Assembly (NCBI GenBank): GCA_937877715.1
Contig: CALEHW010000036.1
Span: 1 to 64,000 of the forward strand
From: an uncultured Methylophaga sp.
GTDB lineage: Bacteria; Pseudomonadota; Gammaproteobacteria; GCF-002020875
Length of the DNA stretch: 64,000 nucleotides
Direction: 5' to 3'
Positions within the stretch are counted from its first letter, which is position 1. Every line of letters begins with the position of its first letter. A program made the position numbers and the translations under genes. Shown one piece after another: positions 48,993 through 60,863 of the stretch. The notes under the pieces are model-generated. The model was not told the DNA's origin, made no database searches, and was given only the letters and a program-made list of their open reading frames with translations.

Positions 48993-49805
48993 TCATAATA
49001 GACCGGTACCCGCCAGTGCCTCGCAAGTCTCCCTTACATCATGCACTCGCACAACAGCTGCCCCACGCTCTATAGCAACCACAGCTGCTCCAACGCTGCC
49101 CAACACCCTCTTCTCAACAGGAGCATCACCCAGTAGGGCACCTATCATCGATTTCCTCGAGAGCCCAACCAGCAGAGGAACTCCCAGGCGGCTGAAATGG
49201 CCCAGCCCTTTGAGCAGTTGAAGATTGTGATCCAGGTTTTTTCCAAAGCCAAAACCCGGATCTACTAGAATCCTGGAACGTGGGATACCGGCCAGTTCAC
49301 AGTGGGCCACCCTCCCCCCCAAAAAGCTGATTACATCTTCAACAACATCCTCATAAACAGGTTGCTGCTGCATGGTTCCAGGCTCTCCCTGCATATGCAT
49401 CAGACAGACGGAGACATCCAGTGATGCCGCTGCCTCCATGGCACCATCCACCCGTAGTGCACGTACATCGTTGATTATATCTGCACCTGCAGCAACAGCA
49501 GCCCGCATCACCTCCGGCTTGCTGGTATCGACCGAGATGGATACGTCACTCTTGCTGTGAATTGCCTCGATTACGGGAACCACCCGCCTCAACTCCTCTT
49601 CAACGGAGACTGTAGCGGCACCCGGACGGGTTGACTCTCCACCGACATCAATGATTGTTGCGCCCTCCTCAACCATAGTGAGGGCCTGTGAGAGAGCTGT
49701 GTCTGGGACAAGATAATCCCCTCCATCCGAGAAGGAGTCCGGAGTTACATTAAGAATCCCCATGATGCGAGGAGGAGCATCCATGGCTTGCTGGGAGACG
49801 GCCAC
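48993..49805 (-). CDS. folP: Dihydropteroate synthase
   Basis: A TIM-barrel enzyme of folate synthesis that joins pterin diphosphate to p-aminobenzoate; it is the sulfonamide target. It has up to 270 residues. MGILNVTPDSFSDGG and DVGGESTRPGA are the pterin-site loops, and DPGFGFGKNLDHN follows. The frame starts with GTG at 49805, immediately after the ftsH stop; ATG at residue 8 is an alternative. The ftsH-folP-glmM order is standard. Confidence 0.96.
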   Translation of the reverse strand: MAVSQQAMDAPPRIMGILNVTPDSFSDGGDYLVPDTALSQALTMVEEGATIIDVGGESTRPGAATVSVEEELRRVVPVIEAIHSKSDVSISVDTSKPEVMRAAVAAGADIINDVRALRVDGAMEAAASLDVSVCLMHMQGEPGTMQQQPVYEDVVEDVISFLGGRVAHCELAGIPRSRILVDPGFGFGKNLDHNLQLLKGLGHFSRLGVPLLVGLSRKSMIGALLGDAPVEKRVLGSVGAAVVAIERGAAVVRVHDVRETCEALAGTGLL

Positions 49806-51740
49806 CTAGTGCTGTTTTGCCGGTCCACCGATGGATGGGTCAGCACCCTTATCCGCTGAGGAGCTCTCCTCTACCGGAATAGCCTGCCCCATATCATCAT
49901 CCTCATCAGAATCACTCCAGTCCTCTGGTGGGCGTGGTGTCCGTCCCGCCATGATATCCTTGATTTGACTCTCGTCAATAGTCTCGAAACGGATCAGTGC
50001 ATCTGCCATGCTGTCGAGTTTATCTCTGTACTTGTGCAGAATGGTCTCGGAACGCTCGTAGTTGCGGTCAATAACTGAGCGAATCTCCTCATCGATCAGA
50101 TGGGCAGTCTCATCTGAAACCTCTTTATGCTTGGTGACAGAGCGCCCTAGGAACACTTCACCCTCCTCTTCTGTGTATGTAAGTGGGCCCAACTTTTCGG
50201 ATAGCCCCCATTTGGTCACCATGTTTCTGGCGATCTCCGTCGCCCGTTCAATGTCATTTGAGGCGCCTGTAGTAACGGCATCCTTACCAAACACCATCTC
50301 CTCGGCAATACGGCCGCCAAAGAGGCTGGAGACCTGGCTCTCCAGACGCTGCTTGCTGTGGCTGTAGCGATCCCCCTCGGGGAGAAACATGGTTACCCCA
50401 AGGGCCCGGCCTCGGGGGATAATTGTCACCTTGTAGACTGGGTCGTGATCCGGAACCGAGAGTCCTACAATGGCGTGCCCCGCCTCATGGAATGCGGTCA
50501 GCCTCTTCTCATCATCACTCATCACCATGGAGCGCCGCTCTGCACCCATCATGATTTTGTCCTTGGCCTTTTCGAATTCAGCCATGTTGACCAGACGTTT
50601 TCCCCCTTTAGCAGCAAACAGGGCGGCCTCATTGACCAGATTAGCCAGATCCGCCCCGGAAAAACCCGGGGTACCGCGTGCCAGCACCTTAGGTTTCACA
50701 TTCTTGGCAACTGGAACCTTATTCATGTGAACCTTAAGGATCTGTTCGCGACCACGCACATCAGGTAGTGGCACCACTACCTGGCGGTCAAAACGTCCGG
50801 GACGCAGCAGTGCTGGATCCAGTACATCTGGACGGTTGGTGGCGGCAATCACGATAACCCCATCATTGGCCTCAAATCCGTCCATCTCTACCAGTAGCTG
50901 GTTGAGGGTCTGCTCGCGCTCATCGTGTCCACCGCCAAGACCGGCGCCACGATGGCGGCCCACTGCATCAATTTCATCAATGAAGATGATACATGGGGCA
51001 TTTTTCTTGGCCTGCTCGAACATGTCACGAACCCGAGATGCACCAACACCGACAAACATCTCGACAAAGTCCGAACCGGAGATAGTAAAGAATGGAACCT
51101 TGGCCTCGCCCGCAATGGCTTTGGCAAGCAGTGTTTTACCGGTACCTGGTGAGCCTGTCAGCAGTACGCCACGTGGAATCTTGCCGCCAAGTTTCTGGAA
51201 TTTGCCTGGATCCTGCAGAAAATCCACCAACTCAGAGACTTCCTCCTTAGCCTCCTCCACACCAGCAACATCTGCAAAGGTAACCTGAACCTGATCTTCA
51301 TTCAGTAGCCTTGCCTTGCTCTTTCCGAATGACATTGGCCCACCCTTGCCGCCCATGCCGCCCTGCATCTGACGCATGAAGAATATCCAGACTGCAATCA
51401 GCAACAACATCGGGAACCATGAGATGAATATCTGCATCAACATTCCCTGCTGCTCAGGGGGCTGCGCATTGAAGGCAACACCATTTTCGATCAGATCCTT
51501 GATCAACCCGCGATCACCTGGATCATAGGTGGTGAAGGTCTGGCCAGAGGTATTTACCCCTTTCAGCACTTGACCCTCGATCTCGACACGGTTGACCCGC
51601 CCCTGACGAACATCTGTGATGAACTGTGAGTACTCCATACTCTGCGAGCTGGAGTTATGGGGGGCGAAGCTGTTGAAAACAGACATCAGAACTGTCGCAA
51701 TGACGACCCACAGAAGGATGTTTTTAATCATGTCATTCAA
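49806..51740 (-). CDS. ftsH: ATP-dependent zinc metalloprotease FtsH
   Basis: A membrane-anchored AAA+ protease (644 residues) that degrades LpxC, sigma-32 and damaged membrane proteins in E. coli. Two membrane helices (about residues 5-22 and 107-124) flank a periplasmic domain. Walker A is [18 protein letters not shown]. The pore loop is [10 protein letters not shown]. The second region of homology includes [20 protein letters not shown]. The zinc site is HEAGHAIVG. The acidic C-terminus is variable. In the same direction lies rlmE, now separated by an IS element. Confidence 0.97.
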   Translation of the reverse strand: MNDMIKNILLWVVIATVLMSVFNSFAPHNSSSQSMEYSQFITDVRQGRVNRVEIEGQVLKGVNTSGQTFTTYDPGDRGLIKDLIENGVAFNAQPPEQQGMLMQIFISWFPMLLLIAVWIFFMRQMQGGMGGKGGPMSFGKSKARLLNEDQVQVTFADVAGVEEAKEEVSELVDFLQDPGKFQKLGGKIPRGVLLTGSPGTGKTLLAKAIAGEAKVPFFTISGSDFVEMFVGVGASRVRDMFEQAKKNAPCIIFIDEIDAVGRHRGAGLGGGHDEREQTLNQLLVEMDGFEANDGVIVIAATNRPDVLDPALLRPGRFDRQVVVPLPDVRGREQILKVHMNKVPVAKNVKPKVLARGTPGFSGADLANLVNEAALFAAKGGKRLVNMAEFEKAKDKIMMGAERRSMVMSDDEKRLTAFHEAGHAIVGLSVPDHDPVYKVTIIPRGRALGVTMFLPEGDRYSHSKQRLESQVSSLFGGRIAEEMVFGKDAVTTGASNDIERATEIARNMVTKWGLSEKLGPLTYTEEEGEVFLGRSVTKHKEVSDETAHLIDEEIRSVIDRNYERSETILHKYRDKLDSMADALIRFETIDESQIKDIMAGRTPRPPEDWSDSDEDDDMGQAIPVEESSSADKGADPSIGGPAKQH

Positions 51741-51859
51741 GATTTGGTTTCCTGTTGTTATTTGTTGTGTCTACCGCTTTATGGGGGCAATTATACCCAA
51801 AATCAACCCCTATCTATCGAATATTAGGTGCCACAGCAATTTGCCAATTACACCATTAT

Positions 51860-52400
51860 GAATCCTCCACCGGCTAAAGCCGGTGGTTTCTGGTTACGGC
51901 TGAAAGCCGGTCATTTCGCCTAAAGGCGATTTACAGCACACTAAAATCATCATCTGGCTCGTTCGGCTTCTGGTTTTCTATGTACGCTTTCCAGACTTCA
52001 TCGGTTACATTTCCACTTGAAGCTACCCAATATCCCCTCGCCCATAAATGCTGGCCCCAATACCTCTTCTTTAGTTGCGGAAACTCTGTAAGCATCTTGT
52101 GTGAACTCTTTCCTTTCAGAAATTGCACCACCTTGGATACCAACAAACTCGGTGGTATTCCTATCAGCAGATGCACATGGTCCCTGTTGATTGATCCTGC
52201 ATAGATGATTAGCTCTTTACTTCGTGCAATCTCTCGCAGCAACTCTCTACACCTCAACCCAACATCACCACTCAACACCGGATAACGATACTTCGTCACC
52301 CAGACCAAGTGATATTTGCAATCCCAAATCGTATGACCCCCATGTTTATAATTCTGCATAACACAACCATACCACCTAACCCTAGCCGCCTGAAGGCGTG
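51860..52400 (-). mobile_element. IS200/IS605-type insertion sequence (tnpA only)
   Basis: A single-gene element inserted between rlmE and ftsH. Downstream of tnpA lie three small hairpins: CCACCGGC/GCCGGTGG (51867-51886), CGGCTGAAAGCCG (about 51898-51910) and CGCCTAAAGGCG (about 51918-51929). Upstream is CGCC-TGAA-GGCG (52387-52398). Such subterminal hairpins are what HUH transposases recognise in place of inverted repeats. Exact ends cannot be fixed without an empty site. No tnpB and no omega-RNA-type tail are seen. Confidence 0.8.
51931..52359 (-). CDS. tnpA: IS200/IS605 family Y1 HUH transposase TnpA
   Basis: A 142-residue single-strand transposase. The HUH motif is H61-V-H63 in INRDHVHLLIG. 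The catalytic Tyr is Y126 in VWKAYIENQ. YHLVWVTKYRYPVL near the start is the family signature. Length and motifs are complete, so it may be active. These enzymes excise and insert single-stranded DNA at replication forks. Confidence 0.93.
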   Translation of the reverse strand: MQNYKHGGHTIWDCKYHLVWVTKYRYPVLSGDVGLRCRELLREIARSKELIIYAGSINRDHVHLLIGIPPSLLVSKVVQFLKGKSSHKMLTEFPQLKKRYWGQHLWARGYWVASSGNVTDEVWKAYIENQKPNEPDDDFSVL

Positions 52401-52448
52401 GGATTTACGGATCCCCTATCGGGGACTTTAAATAGGCACCTGCACGGT

Positions 52449-52550
52449 GAGCACGTCCATACTGTTTCAGAAGATGCCATAAATACCTCCCTGTAGGCAC
52501 GATAGCGGCGTCTATGCCGCTGACGCTTCTGAAACAGTACAGATGTACTC
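52449..52550. repeat. Nested palindromic element between the IS and rlmE
   Basis: Perfect 14-base arms TACTGTTTCAGAAG/CTTCTGAAACAGTA (52460-52473/52526-52539) extend outward with G-T pairs to about 25 bases. Inside are AGCGGC/GCCGCT (52504-52509/52516-52521) and the segment CTCCCTGTAGGCACGATAG. It resembles the elements at 4,438 and 14,762 in layout. Confidence 0.75.
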
Positions 52551-52592
52551 ATCTTGAGAGACAAACAGGCGTAACTATCGAATAGTCAGATA

Positions 52593-53219
52593 TCATCCTC
52601 TGAACTTTCTGGCTAGCAGGTAGACCTCACGACTACGTCCTCTGGATGCTTTCGGTTTTCTGGTAATTACAGTCGAGAAATCCGCCCTCAAGGCACGTAA
52701 CAGCTCGTCAAACCCCTCCCCCTGGAACACCTTCATCAGAAGATCGCCCCCTTTTCTCAGGGTATGGCAGGCAAAATCGTGGGCCATCTCGACCAGAACC
52801 ATCGCCTTTGGGATATCCACAGCACTAACCCCGCTCAGATTGGGGGCCATATCGGAGAGAACCAGATCAACGCTCTCTCCCCCCAGCTTTTCAAGCAGTT
52901 GCTGCAACACCTCATCATCCCTAAAATCTCCTTGTATAAATGTGGCTCCCGGAACTGGTTCAATATCCAGTAGATCCATTGCAACTACGGCCCCCTTTTC
53001 CCCCACCTCTCGAACTGCAATCTGGGTCCAGCCACCCGGGGCCGCGCCTAGATCAACAACCCGCAGGCCAAGGCGCAGCAAGCGGTCTTTTTTATCGATC
53101 TCCAGTAGTTTGTAGACTGCACGCGAGCGATACCCTTCTGACTGAGCCCTTTTCACAAACTCATCATCAAAGTGCTCCTGCAGCCAGCGGCTACTACTTT
53201 TACTTCTTGCCATTGTCAA
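52593..53219 (-). CDS. rlmE: 23S rRNA (uridine-2552-2'-O)-methyltransferase
   Basis: A heat-shock SAM methyltransferase (RrmJ/FtsJ) that modifies U2552 in the A loop of assembled 50S subunits. It has 208 residues (E. coli 209). The K-D-K-E-type catalytic set lies in [17 protein letters not shown] (SAM), [11 protein letters not shown] and LMKVFQGEG. It diverges from yhbY by about 60 bases. The rlmE-ftsH pairing is ancestral. Confidence 0.96.
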   Translation of the reverse strand: MTMARSKSSSRWLQEHFDDEFVKRAQSEGYRSRAVYKLLEIDKKDRLLRLGLRVVDLGAAPGGWTQIAVREVGEKGAVVAMDLLDIEPVPGATFIQGDFRDDEVLQQLLEKLGGESVDLVLSDMAPNLSGVSAVDIPKAMVLVEMAHDFACHTLRKGGDLLMKVFQGEGFDELLRALRADFSTVITRKPKASRGRSREVYLLARKFRG

Positions 53220-53282
53220 TTCCCGACATTACCATACGCACCCCATTTACAGAGAGATACTCAACAAGCTTTCCGGACAATC

Positions 53283-53576
53283 ATGAATCTTACAGGAAAA
53301 CAGAAACGTCACCTTCACGGATTGGGGCACGACCTCCATCCGCTGGTTACAGTCGGTGGAAACGGAATATCAGATGGGGTGCTTGCTGAGCTTGACCAGA
53401 CCCTTGAGCACCATGAACTGATAAAGATCAAGGTTGGTGCGAGAGACCGTGAAGAGCGCAAGGAGCTGATTGAGGAGCTGGTTGCCAAAAGCGGTGCTCT
53501 CTTGGTCCAGACCATCGGCCACACTGCGTTGCTCTATCGCAAGGCCAAAAAGCCATCCCTACAGATTCCTCGATAG
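53283..53576 (+). CDS. yhbY: CRM-domain ribosome assembly protein YhbY
   Basis: A 97-residue RNA-binding protein associated with pre-50S particles. LTGKQKRHLHGLGHDLHPLV and the GxxG-type loop VTVGGNGISDGVL are typical. The start at 53283 (MNLTGKQ) matches homologues; the frame is open further upstream without support. It diverges from rlmE and converges with greA. Confidence 0.94.
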   Translation: MNLTGKQKRHLHGLGHDLHPLVTVGGNGISDGVLAELDQTLEHHELIKIKVGARDREERKELIEELVAKSGALLVQTIGHTALLYRKAKKPSLQIPR

Positions 53577-53600
53577 GCGCAGCCAATTCGTCGACAAAAA
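53577..53600. repeat. Fragment of a family A palindrome abutting the yhbY stop codon
   Basis: GCGCAGCCAATTCGTCGA (53577-53594) also occurs at about 16146-16163 in family A copy 1, and its reverse complement matches the left box of copies 2 and 3. It begins on the base after the yhbY TAG. No partner arm is visible, so it is a solo remnant. Confidence 0.65.
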
Positions 53601-53627
53601 TATCTGTTGTAGAGTGAGTAGTTACCC

Positions 53628-54107
53628 TCAGGCAATATAGCGAATCTCGACAATCTCCAGATTTCTGATCCCACCTGGGGTCTGAACCACTACGGGTTCC
53701 CCCTCCTCCTTGCCAATCAGTGCCCGGGCAATCGGTGAATTAATTGAGATTTTTCCCTCTTTGATATCGGCCTCATCATCCCCGACAATCTGATAGGTCA
53801 CCTCGTCACCGTTATCCTCATCCTCCAGATCAACGGTAACCCCGAAAACCACACGTCCATTCTGCGGCAGGGTCATTACATCTATCTCCTGGGCGTTGCT
53901 CAGCTTTGCCTCCAGATTCTGAATTCTGCCCTCAATGAATCCCTGCTGCTCACGTGCTGCGTGGTACTCGGCATTTTCCTTGAGATCGCCATGGGCACGG
54001 GCCTCGGCAATATCATCCACAACTGCTGGACGATCAACCGTCCTCAACCGATGCAACTCCTCTCGCATCTTCTCCGCACCCTTTACCGTTACCGGAATCT
54101 TGTTCAT
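53628..54107 (-). CDS. greA: Transcription elongation factor GreA
   Basis: Rescues backtracked RNA polymerase by stimulating transcript cleavage. It has 159 residues. The N-terminal coiled coil carries the acidic tip [22 protein letters not shown], and the C-terminal FKBP-like globular domain includes [20 protein letters not shown]. It overlaps carB by four bases, as in many gammaproteobacteria. Confidence 0.97.
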   Translation of the reverse strand: MNKIPVTVKGAEKMREELHRLRTVDRPAVVDDIAEARAHGDLKENAEYHAAREQQGFIEGRIQNLEAKLSNAQEIDVMTLPQNGRVVFGVTVDLEDEDNGDEVTYQIVGDDEADIKEGKISINSPIARALIGKEEGEPVVVQTPGGIRNLEIVEIRYIA

Positions 54108-57100
54108 GCCACTACTCCATGCAGATCTTGTAGCCTGTTGACCTCACGGTCATTCAGTTTTGGGAGAGCGTAGGCCAGGGCCTGGGCTCCGGCAACTGTC
54201 GTGAAATATGTGATCTTGTGATTCAGGGTTTCACGACGGATAGAGTATGAGTCGGCAATTGCATGTTTCCCTTCCGTAGTATTGATGATGAGGTTAATCT
54301 CGCCATTCTTGATCCGGTCCACAATATGGGGGCGCCCCTCTGTCACCTTGTTGATACGCTCACATGGGATAGAGGCGCTATTAAGTGACTCTGCGGTACC
54401 ATTGGTTGCAACCAGCTCGAATCCGGCATCTGACAATTCCCTGGCAACCTTGATGATCGCCTCTTTGTCACCATCACGAACACTGATGAATGCTCGTCCA
54501 GATTGAGGAAGAGGTCCACCAGCAGCAAGTTGTGATTTTGCGAAGGCCTCACCAAAGCTGCGGCCAACCCCCATCACCTCGCCGGTCGATTTCATCTCTG
54601 GCCCCAGTAGCGGATCCACTCCGGGGAATTTCACAAATGGGAAGACCGACTCTTTGACCGAGAAGTAATTGGGAACAATCTCTGTTGTTACCCCCTGCTC
54701 ACTAAGGCTCTGTCCCGCCATACAGCGGGCTGCCACCTTGGCCAGTGGTCGTCCAATCGCCTTGGAGACGAAGGGAACGGTACGGGAGGCGCGAGGGTTG
54801 ACCTCAAGGACGTAGATATTCTCTCCCTCAGCAGTTTTCTGAATCGCAAACTGCACATTCATCAGACCCAACACTTTCAATTCAAGTGCCATTGCACGAG
54901 TCTGTTCACGCAGACGATCCTGAACCTCATCCGAGAGATCATAGGGTGGTAGTGAGCATGCAGAATCACCAGAGTGAACTCCGGCCTGCTCAATATGCTG
55001 CATGATGCCGCCGATCACCACATCGGTGCCGTCACAAATCGCGTCCACATCTACCTCGATTGCATCATTGAGGAAACGGTCCAGCAGTACGGGGCTCTCA
55101 TTGGAGACCTGTACGGCCTCACGGAAATAGGTCTGCAGCCCCTCAGCATCGTGGACAATCTCCATGGCCCGTCCACCCAGTACATAGGATGGGCGCACAA
55201 CCAGCGGATAACCAATCTCCTCTGCCAGTGTTAGTGCGTCATCTTCGGCACGGGCAGTACGGTTGGGTGGCTGCAGCAGACCCAGCTTGTTAAGCGCCTG
55301 CTGGAACCGCTCTCTATCCTCAGAAAGATCGATTGCATCAGGGCTGGTGCCGATAATTGGCACCCCTGCCTTTTCAAGATCCAGCGCCAGTTTCAGTGGA
55401 GTTTGGCCACCATACTGAACGATGACTCCTGCCGGTTTTTCGGTCTCAACAACCTCCAGCACATCCTCTAGGGTGAGCGGCTCAAAGTAGAGTCGGTCAG
55501 AGGTATCATAATCGGTAGATACAGTCTCTGGATTACAGTTGACCATAATGGTCTCGTATCCATCCTCACGCATTGCCAGCGCCGCGTGGACACAGCAGTA
55601 GTCAAACTCAATGCCCTGACCAATTCGGTTGGGGCCTCCACCAAGCACCATGATCTTCTTGTTGTCAGAGGGGCTGGATTCACACTCCTCCTCATAGGTG
55701 GAGTACATGTATGCAGTATTTGTGGGGAACTCTGCGGCACAGGTGTCTACTCGCTTGAATACCGGGCGTATATTCAGCTGGTGACGATGGCTGCGTACTG
55801 TGTATTCATCACTCTTCAGTAGTGTTGCCAGACGTCGGTCCGAAAACCCTTTGCGTTTCAGCAGTTTCATCTGCAGCGCATCAAGGTCACTTAGCACACC
55901 CGCTGCAACCTCTCTCTCATCCTTAAGCAGATCCTCGATCTGCACCAGGAACCAGGGGTCAATCCAGGTTGCCTCAAAGATCTCTTCCATAGACCAGCCG
56001 GCACGGAAGGCATCAGCCACATACCAGATCCGCTCAGGTCCAGGCACACGCAACTGTTTGCGTAGGGTCTCTTTCAGATTGCCTGCATCAAGTGCAATCT
56101 TCTCATCCAGCCCGTCAGCGCCCATTTCCAGCCCCCGAAGTGCCTTCTGCAGAGATTCCTGGAAGGTACGGCCGATTGCCATCACCTCACCTACCGATTT
56201 CATCTGGGTAGTGAGGGTTGCCTCTGCCTGCGGGAATTTCTCAAAGGTGAAGCGGGGAATCTTGGTTACTACATAGTCAATCGACGGCTCAAATGATGCC
56301 GGGGTAGCACCACCTGTAATCTCATTCTGGAGCTCGTCGAGGGTGTATCCAACTGCCAGCTTGGCGGCGATCTTGGCAATCGGGAAACCGGTTGCCTTGG
56401 AGGCGAGTGCAGAGGAGCGGGAGACCCGTGGATTCATCTCGATGATGATCATTTTGCCATTCTCGGGATTGATCGCAAACTGCACATTGGAGCCGCCGGT
56501 ATCGACCCCGATTTCACGCAGTACCGCCAGCGAGGCGTTACGCATGATCTGGTACTCCTTGTCTGTCAGGGTCTGTGCCGGTGCTACGGTTATGGAGTCA
56601 CCGGTGTGGACCCCCATAGGGTCAAAATTCTCGATTGAGCAGATGATTATGCAGTTATCCTTGTGGTCACGCACCACCTCCATCTCATACTCTTTCCAAC
56701 CCAGTACCGACTCCTCGATCAACAACTCATTGGTTGGGGAGAGGTCGAGACCACGTTCGCAGATCTCGGCAAACTCCTCACGATTGTAGGCAATGCCACC
56801 ACCACTTCCGCCCATGGTGAACGAGGGGCGAATAATTACCGGAAAACCGAGAGAGGCCTGCACCTGCTGTGCCTCCTCCATGCTGTGGGCAATATCGGAA
56901 TTTGGGGTATCCAGCCCTATCTTGTGCATCGCATCACGGAAGCGCTCACGATCCTCGGCCTTGTCGATGGCGTTACTGGTTGCACCAACCATCTCTACAT
57001 CGTACTTCTCCAATACACCTTCACGCTCCAGATCGAGCGCACAGTTCAGTGCAGTCTGACCGCCCATGGTTGGGAGCAGTGCATCGGGGCGCTCTTTCTC

Positions 57101-57334
57101 GATAATTCGTTCAACCGTCTCCCAGTAAATTGGCTCGATGTAGATCGAGTCCGCCATCTCTGGATCGGTCATGATGGTTGCAGGATTTGAGTTGACCAGA
57201 ACTATCCGGAACCCCTCCTCACGCAGTGCCTTGCAGGCCTGGGCACCAGAGTAATCAAATTCACAGGCCTGCCCAATAACAATCGGGCCTGCACCAATAA
57301 TCAGAATGCTTTTAATGTCGGTACGCTTTGGCAT
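54104..57334 (-). CDS. carB: Carbamoyl-phosphate synthase large subunit
   Basis: Makes carbamoyl phosphate for arginine and pyrimidines from bicarbonate, ammonia and 2 ATP. It has 1076 residues (E. coli 1073). Two homologous ATP-grasp halves each begin with a dinucleotide-like loop ([36 protein letters not shown]). [20 protein letters not shown] and [19 protein letters not shown] are the grasp loops. A C-terminal MGS-like allosteric domain (about residues 935-1076) should bind UMP and ornithine. It overlaps carA by one base. Confidence 0.98.
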   Translation of the reverse strand: MPKRTDIKSILIIGAGPIVIGQACEFDYSGAQACKALREEGFRIVLVNSNPATIMTDPEMADSIYIEPIYWETVERIIEKERPDALLPTMGGQTALNCALDLEREGVLEKYDVEMVGATSNAIDKAEDRERFRDAMHKIGLDTPNSDIAHSMEEAQQVQASLGFPVIIRPSFTMGGSGGGIAYNREEFAEICERGLDLSPTNELLIEESVLGWKEYEMEVVRDHKDNCIIICSIENFDPMGVHTGDSITVAPAQTLTDKEYQIMRNASLAVLREIGVDTGGSNVQFAINPENGKMIIIEMNPRVSRSSALASKATGFPIAKIAAKLAVGYTLDELQNEITGGATPASFEPSIDYVVTKIPRFTFEKFPQAEATLTTQMKSVGEVMAIGRTFQESLQKALRGLEMGADGLDEKIALDAGNLKETLRKQLRVPGPERIWYVADAFRAGWSMEEIFEATWIDPWFLVQIEDLLKDEREVAAGVLSDLDALQMKLLKRKGFSDRRLATLLKSDEYTVRSHRHQLNIRPVFKRVDTCAAEFPTNTAYMYSTYEEECESSPSDNKKIMVLGGGPNRIGQGIEFDYCCVHAALAMREDGYETIMVNCNPETVSTDYDTSDRLYFEPLTLEDVLEVVETEKPAGVIVQYGGQTPLKLALDLEKAGVPIIGTSPDAIDLSEDRERFQQALNKLGLLQPPNRTARAEDDALTLAEEIGYPLVVRPSYVLGGRAMEIVHDAEGLQTYFREAVQVSNESPVLLDRFLNDAIEVDVDAICDGTDVVIGGIMQHIEQAGVHSGDSACSLPPYDLSDEVQDRLREQTRAMALELKVLGLMNVQFAIQKTAEGENIYVLEVNPRASRTVPFVSKAIGRPLAKVAARCMAGQSLSEQGVTTEIVPNYFSVKESVFPFVKFPGVDPLLGPEMKSTGEVMGVGRSFGEAFAKSQLAAGGPLPQSGRAFISVRDGDKEAIIKVARELSDAGFELVATNGTAESLNSASIPCERINKVTEGRPHIVDRIKNGEINLIINTTEGKHAIADSYSIRRETLNHKITYFTTVAGAQALAYALPKLNDREVNRLQDLHGVVA

Positions 57335-58497
57335 TACTCGGCTCCCTGCTCAGCTACATCACGCGCCTGTTGCATCAATTCGATAAAGTGGTCGAACAAC
57401 GGGGCTACATCATGGGGGCCCGGGCTTGCCTCTGGGTGCCCCTGAAAACTGAATGCGGGACAGTCGGTTCGCTCTACCCCCTGCAGAGACTTGTCAAAGA
57501 GAGACCTATGAGTTGCCATCAGGTTTTCTGGAAGGCTATCTTCAGCAACTGCAAAACCGTGGTTCTGGCTGGTTATCATCACTTCACTGCTTTGTAAGTT
57601 TTGAACAGGATGGTTGGCACCATGGTGGCCAAACTTCATCTTCTCTGTTTTAGCACCACTGGCCAGGGAGAGGAGCTGATGACCAAGACAGATACCAAAT
57701 AGCGGCATCTTCTCGTCAAGCAGTCGTTTGATACTGTTCTGTGCGTAGTCGCATGGCTCGGGGTCGCCGGGGCCATTGGAGAGAAATACACCATCCGGAG
57801 TTAGGGAGAGCACCTCTTCTACCGGGGTTGTGGCCGGAACCACCTGCAGGCGACAACCACGATCCACCAGCATCCGAAGGATATTGCGCTTAACCCCGTA
57901 ATCATAGACCACAACATGCCATGGCAGTGAGGATGGGTTTTGTATCGGGGCTGGCAACCCCTCTTCAAGTTCCCAGCTTCCCTGTTCCCAATCGTACTGT
58001 TTGTCGGTGGTTACCTCTCTGGCCAGATCCATGCCTTGTAGTCCAGGAAAGGCCTTTGCTGCCTCAATGGCGGCATTCTCATCAATCTGATCACCTGCAA
58101 CTATACAGCCGCTCTGTGCACCCTTCTCTCTGAGAATTCTGGTTAGGCGACGGGTATCGATACCGGCAATTGCAACTGTATTATTACGTACTAGGTATTC
58201 GGTAAGAGTCTCCCTGCTACGCCAGTTACTCTGAATCTGCGAACGATCACGAATAACCAGCCCCGCAGTCATCACTACAGAGGACTCTTCATCTTCCGGA
58301 TTCGTTCCAACATTACCAATATGTGGATAGGTCAACGTCACTATTTGACGCATATATGAGGGGTCGGTCAGGATCTCCTGGTAGCCGGTCATTGCGGTAT
58401 TAAATACCACCTCACCTGCTGTCTCACCAGAAATACCAATTGACTCCCCGTAAAAGAGGCTACCATCTTCTAGTGCCAGTATTGCAGGTGTTGCCAT
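57334..58497 (-). CDS. carA: Carbamoyl-phosphate synthase small (glutaminase) subunit
   Basis: Supplies ammonia from glutamine to CarB. The start [18 protein letters not shown] at 58497 (387 residues) matches the family; an in-frame ATG lies 15 bases upstream. Neither has a strong Shine-Dalgarno. The N-terminal half includes [19 protein letters not shown]. The class I glutaminase half has the nucleophile Cys in [15 protein letters not shown] and the His/Glu in [11 protein letters not shown]. Confidence 0.96.
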   Translation of the reverse strand: MATPAILALEDGSLFYGESIGISGETAGEVVFNTAMTGYQEILTDPSYMRQIVTLTYPHIGNVGTNPEDEESSVVMTAGLVIRDRSQIQSNWRSRETLTEYLVRNNTVAIAGIDTRRLTRILREKGAQSGCIVAGDQIDENAAIEAAKAFPGLQGMDLAREVTTDKQYDWEQGSWELEEGLPAPIQNPSSLPWHVVVYDYGVKRNILRMLVDRGCRLQVVPATTPVEEVLSLTPDGVFLSNGPGDPEPCDYAQNSIKRLLDEKMPLFGICLGHQLLSLASGAKTEKMKFGHHGANHPVQNLQSSEVMITSQNHGFAVAEDSLPENLMATHRSLFDKSLQGVERTDCPAFSFQGHPEASPGPHDVAPLFDHFIELMQQARDVAEQGAE

Positions 58498-58695
58498 AGT
58501 TGATTCGCGCATAGAAAACGGGATTCACTGTTACGCAAGTCCCGTGTTCAAACTCCAGTCGGTCTAGCATCCGCCCAGAATGGGGGGGATTTGGTAAATT
58601 CTACTCCGAGCGCCCCAAAACGTCCATGCCCTGCCCGTGAAAAATTACTGTTTTCTTATAAAACCAGCCATGGAAGCGGTCCTGACCCCGTATAC
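58498..58695 (-). promoter_or_regulatory. dapB-carA spacer, probable carAB promoter and leader
   Basis: About 180 bases without a gene. On the minus strand TGGACG, a 17-base spacer and TAGAAT (near 58603-58631) form a plausible sigma-70 promoter. Between it and carA, ACGGGA/TCCCGT (58519-58546 area) can form a weak hairpin. I see no ARG box or leader peptide that I could defend. Confidence 0.35.
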
Positions 58696-59541
<846 letters not shown>

Positions 59542-59583
59542 TTAATCGCCTAATATAGAAGCACGGTTCTGTTGATGATAATA

Positions 59584-60720
59584 CTACTCAGCCAGATCCT
59601 CAAAAAATCCTTTGACCTTGTCGAGCCAAGATGTGTGATGGGGGCTATGTCTCTCTCGCTTCTCATCCAGGGACTCACCAAACTCCTGCAACAGCTCCTT
59701 CTGCTTGCTACTCAATTTTATCGGGGTCTCGACAATCATCCGGCATAACAGATCTCCTGTTCCACTGCTACGGACCGATTTCACCCCCTTGCCTCGGAGG
59801 CGGAACAGTTTTCCGGTCTGCGACTCGGCAGGAATCTTCAATTTGACGCATTGACTGTTCCCCAGACAGGGCACATCAACCTCACCACCTAGAGTTGCAG
59901 TCACCATGCTGACAGGTATCTCACAGTAGAGGTCATCCCCATCCCGCTTGAAAATAGCATGCTCCCTGACGGAGACCTCAACAAAAAGATCACCTGATGG
60001 GCCACCATTTTCACCGGGCTCACCCTCACCACTAAGGCGGATACGGTCCCCTGTATCCACGCCCCCGGGGATCTTGACTGAGAGTGTCTTCTCCTTTTTG
60101 ATCTTGCCAGCCCCGTGACAGGCAGCACATGGATTCTTGATCTCTTTGCCAGAACCATGACAAGTTGGACAGGCTTGGGCAACCGAGAAGAATCCCTGCT
60201 GCATACGCACCTTGCCAGCACCGGCACAGGTGTTACAGGTGGCGGGAGTAGTGCCAGGTTTTGCCCCTGTACCACTACATTTCCCGCAAATCTCCATGGC
60301 CGGAATACGAATCTCACGGGTAATTCCACTGATCGCCTCCTCCAGCGTCAGCTCCATCCGGTAGGCAAGGTCAGATCCACGGTAGACCTGGGGCCCACCT
60401 CTGCCACGACCACCGCCAAAGATATCGCCAAAGAATTCGTCAAAGGCATCGCCAACACCACCGAAACCAGCTCCATGACCACCACCCATTGAGGGGTCAA
60501 CCCCAGCATGCCCAAATTGATCATATGCAGCACGCTTCTGGGTATCTCCAAGAACCTCATACGCCTCCTTGAGCTCCTTGAATTTCTCCTCTGCATCATC
60601 GCTATCAGGGTTACGATCAGGGTGATACTTCATTGCCATTCGACGATAGGCTTTTTTCAGGTCGCCCTCACTGGCATTTCTGTCAACCCCAAGAACCTCG
60701 TAGTAATCTCTTTTAGACAT
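59584..60720 (-). CDS. dnaJ: Chaperone protein DnaJ
   Basis: The Hsp40 co-chaperone of DnaK (378 residues). The J domain at residues 1-70 has the HPD loop in [11 protein letters not shown] Gly/Phe-rich stretch (about 75-115) follows. Four CxxCxGxG zinc repeats are [24 protein letters not shown] and CAACHGAG (about 147-210). The C-terminal substrate-binding region follows. It lies 143 bases after dnaK. Confidence 0.98.
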   Translation of the reverse strand: MSKRDYYEVLGVDRNASEGDLKKAYRRMAMKYHPDRNPDSDDAEEKFKELKEAYEVLGDTQKRAAYDQFGHAGVDPSMGGGHGAGFGGVGDAFDEFFGDIFGGGRGRGGPQVYRGSDLAYRMELTLEEAISGITREIRIPAMEICGKCSGTGAKPGTTPATCNTCAGAGKVRMQQGFFSVAQACPTCHGSGKEIKNPCAACHGAGKIKKEKTLSVKIPGGVDTGDRIRLSGEGEPGENGGPSGDLFVEVSVREHAIFKRDGDDLYCEIPVSMVTATLGGEVDVPCLGNSQCVKLKIPAESQTGKLFRLRGKGVKSVRSSGTGDLLCRMIVETPIKLSSKQKELLQEFGESLDEKRERHSPHHTSWLDKVKGFFEDLAE

Positions 60721-60778
60721 GTTATTTTTCAGGTAGTTACTTGATATTTTAGCATCTTATATATTAAGATATTCAAAA

Positions 60779-60840
60779 CCACAGAGAGCACAGAGCATGC
60801 CAAGATAAACATAATCCTGCATGCTCTGTGCCCCTTGTGG
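60779..60840. repeat. Inverted repeat in the dnaK-dnaJ spacer
   Basis: Arms of 22 bases (60779-60800 and 60819-60840) pair except for about four internal positions. The perfect core is GCACAGAGCATGC/GCATGCTCTGTGC. Only a short T-run follows on the minus strand, so it may attenuate dnaJ relative to dnaK or mark an mRNA processing site. Confidence 0.7.
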
Positions 60841-60863
60841 TTGCACAGACTGTTTGATTAACG

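Noticed and set aside
51860-52400. IS605 element with a TnpB/omega-RNA guide system
   Set aside because: No tnpB-like frame on either side; only tnpA is present.
53220-53282. Sigma-32 promoter for rlmE-ftsH
   Set aside because: A CTTGTTG-like box exists, but no CCCCAT-type -10 follows at the right distance.
58498-58695. Attenuator or leader peptide for carAB
   Set aside because: The only hairpin is weak, there is no T-run, and no short frame with a convincing start was found.
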